Origin: Chloroflexota bacterium
Lineage (GTDB): Bacteria; Chloroflexota; Anaerolineae; Anaerolineales; DRMV01
Reading direction: 5' to 3'
Length of the DNA: 14,540 nucleotides
Assembly (NCBI GenBank): GCA_013153335.1
Contig: JAADEP010000137.1
Location: 1 to 14,540, forward strand
The notes beneath the pieces were generated by a model that worked only from the letters and a program-made list of their open reading frames with translations, was not told where the DNA came from and did not search any database. The translations under genes and the position numbers were made by a program. Numbering within the stretch: position 1 is the stretch's first letter; the number at the start of each line of letters is the position of its first letter. Of the stretch, positions 13,528 to 14,540 are shown in pieces.

Positions 13528-14540
13528 TTACGACGCGCCCACCAGTTCGCGCAACGCCTGATACAGCAGGTCGTCCAAAAAGCCCAGGGCGCGGAGCTCG
13601 TCTTTCTCCCAGCCATCGACCCAGGGGCGGTAGGGAGCCTGGAGCCAGGGCTCGAGGGCCGCGACCAGGGTCGCCCGGGCCGCGTCGGGCTGCGCCTGGG
13701 CGCGGGCTACGGTGGTCAGCAATTGCGCGGCCGTGACCGCGGTCAATGGCCGAGCGTCCTGAACCCATGGTTCCAACGCGGTCACCGGGTCGCGGTCAAA
13801 GGCCCGCACCGCGCGAACGGCCTCGCGCGCGTCCATATGTACGGGCGCTACATCGGCCAGGGCCCGCAGCAAGGCCTGGACGAAGTCCGGCCCCACCCGC
13901 CGCAATCGGGCCCAGGCCTGCAGCGCGAAACGGCGGGTGCTAAAGCTTTCGGTATGCCCCGCAGCCTGCTTGAACAAGCGCTCCAGGCGTGCCGGGTCCG
14001 CGTCGCGCGCGTACGAGGCCGGTCGGGCCTGAGCCACGGTCACCAGCCCGGCCAGGAGGATGCGCGGCCGGGGCCAATCCGCGCCTGAAGCCAGTGTGGC
14101 CTCCAGAGCCTCCACCAGCAAGGGGAAGTGCTGCTCCCAATCGGCCTGGACCCACTGGGCCAGGGCCTCGGCCACCCGCTCGTGATACGCATCCCAGACA
14201 TTGTTGTCCGCGCCCGCGGCGATGAGCGCGTGCAGCACGGCCTCGGGGCCGGGCAGCCGCTTCCTCAGATCGGCCAACACCTGCGCAATCGCGGTGCGCA
14301 GGGCCTCGTCCTCGAGGCGTTGCCGCAGCGCGCGGCGCACCAGGCCGCCGGCCGCGAGGCTGCGGAGCTCAACGCGGCTATCGGCCCGGCCCGCCCAGGC
14401 CTGCAGGGGGTCGACGACTTCCTCCATGGGCGCGCGGCCGGCCAGGTAGGCCAGCGCGGTTAAAAGGGCCTCGCGCGCGGTGGGGTCGGTTTCGCGCGCC
14501 AAGGCCTCGCGCACCAGGCCCGCTGCGCGGGCAGGGTCGG
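13528..14540 (-). CDS. HEAT-like all-helical protein, N-terminus beyond the window (at least 336 aa)
   Basis: The frame is open to the right edge of the window, so the true start is not seen; a GTG at 14514 is internal to open sequence and has no convincing ribosome site. The visible protein is almost entirely Ala/Leu/Arg-rich amphipathic helices of about 30-40 residues, such as A-R-E-A-L-L-T-A-L-A-Y-L-A and Q-A-L-L-R-A-L-A-D-V-A. Prolines and D-P turns separate them, as in HEAT or armadillo-type scaffolds. There is no membrane helix and no cysteine in this part. I cannot name a family. It precedes the small membrane protein by 54 nt on the same strand, so a joint role is possible. Part of this gene may encode other domains outside the window. 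Confidence 0.65.
   Translation of the reverse strand, partial: DPARAAGLVREALARETDPTAREALLTALAYLAGRAPMEEVVDPLQAWAGRADSRVELRSLAAGGLVRRALRQRLEDEALRTAIAQVLADLRKRLPGPEAVLHALIAAGADNNVWDAYHERVAEALAQWVQADWEQHFPLLVEALEATLASGADWPRPRILLAGLVTVAQARPASYARDADPARLERLFKQAAGHTESFSTRRFALQAWARLRRVGPDFVQALLRALADVAPVHMDAREAVRAVRAFDRDPVTALEPWVQDARPLTAVTAAQLLTTVARAQAQPDAARATLVAALEPWLQAPYRPWVDGWEKDELRALGFLDDLLYQALRELVGAS

Overview
The window is GC-rich chromosomal DNA from a bacterium that lives by aerobic respiration. The gene content suggests a thermophilic member of the Chloroflexota or a similar lineage: a compact ba3-type (family B) haem-copper oxidase, lipoprotein electron carriers, strong AGGAGG ribosome sites and many G/C-ending codons. 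This placement is inference; there is no rRNA or other taxonomic marker in the window.

Positions 170-7786, all on the minus strand, read as one respiratory operon. In transcription order it holds an NsrR/IscR-like Rrf2 regulator, a Sco-like protein lacking the usual distal His, a canonical Sco protein, a PCu(A)C copper chaperone lipoprotein, ba3 oxidase subunits IIa (a 45-residue peptide), II (CuA) and I, a 785-residue multidomain electron-transfer protein, and a cytochrome c lipoprotein. A hairpin with a T tract (103-130) ends it. Its promoter (7824-7852) lies inside a perfect 9-bp dyad, so the Rrf2 protein probably controls its own operon. The most unusual gene is the 785-residue protein. 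It joins a cytochrome b core, two [4Fe-4S] ferredoxin motifs, an MvhD/FlpD-like Fe-S domain, another membrane helix and an external c-type haem domain in one chain. The haem domain is a close paralogue of the lipoprotein encoded next to it. The simplest reading is a one-chain quinone or ferredoxin-linked donor that feeds cytochrome c and then CuA of the adjacent oxidase.

Positions 7787-9201 are mostly non-coding apart from one small acidic protein gene (8152-8493, minus). The region 8530-9170 has a symmetrical layout: about three tandem ~146-bp units, each with two palindromes (REP/BIME-like), between two inverted ~72-bp arms. Each arm lies in the promoter region of the gene that points away from the array.

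Positions 9202-11742 (plus) carry a two-gene unit: a PLP-dependent aminotransferase and an M20 metallopeptidase, likely acting in amino-acid or peptide catabolism. They converge on a transaldolase (11796-12902, minus), and a hairpin over the peptidase stop codon is shared between them. Upstream of transaldolase on the minus strand are a small RipA-like membrane protein and an all-helical HEAT-like protein that runs off the right edge of the window.
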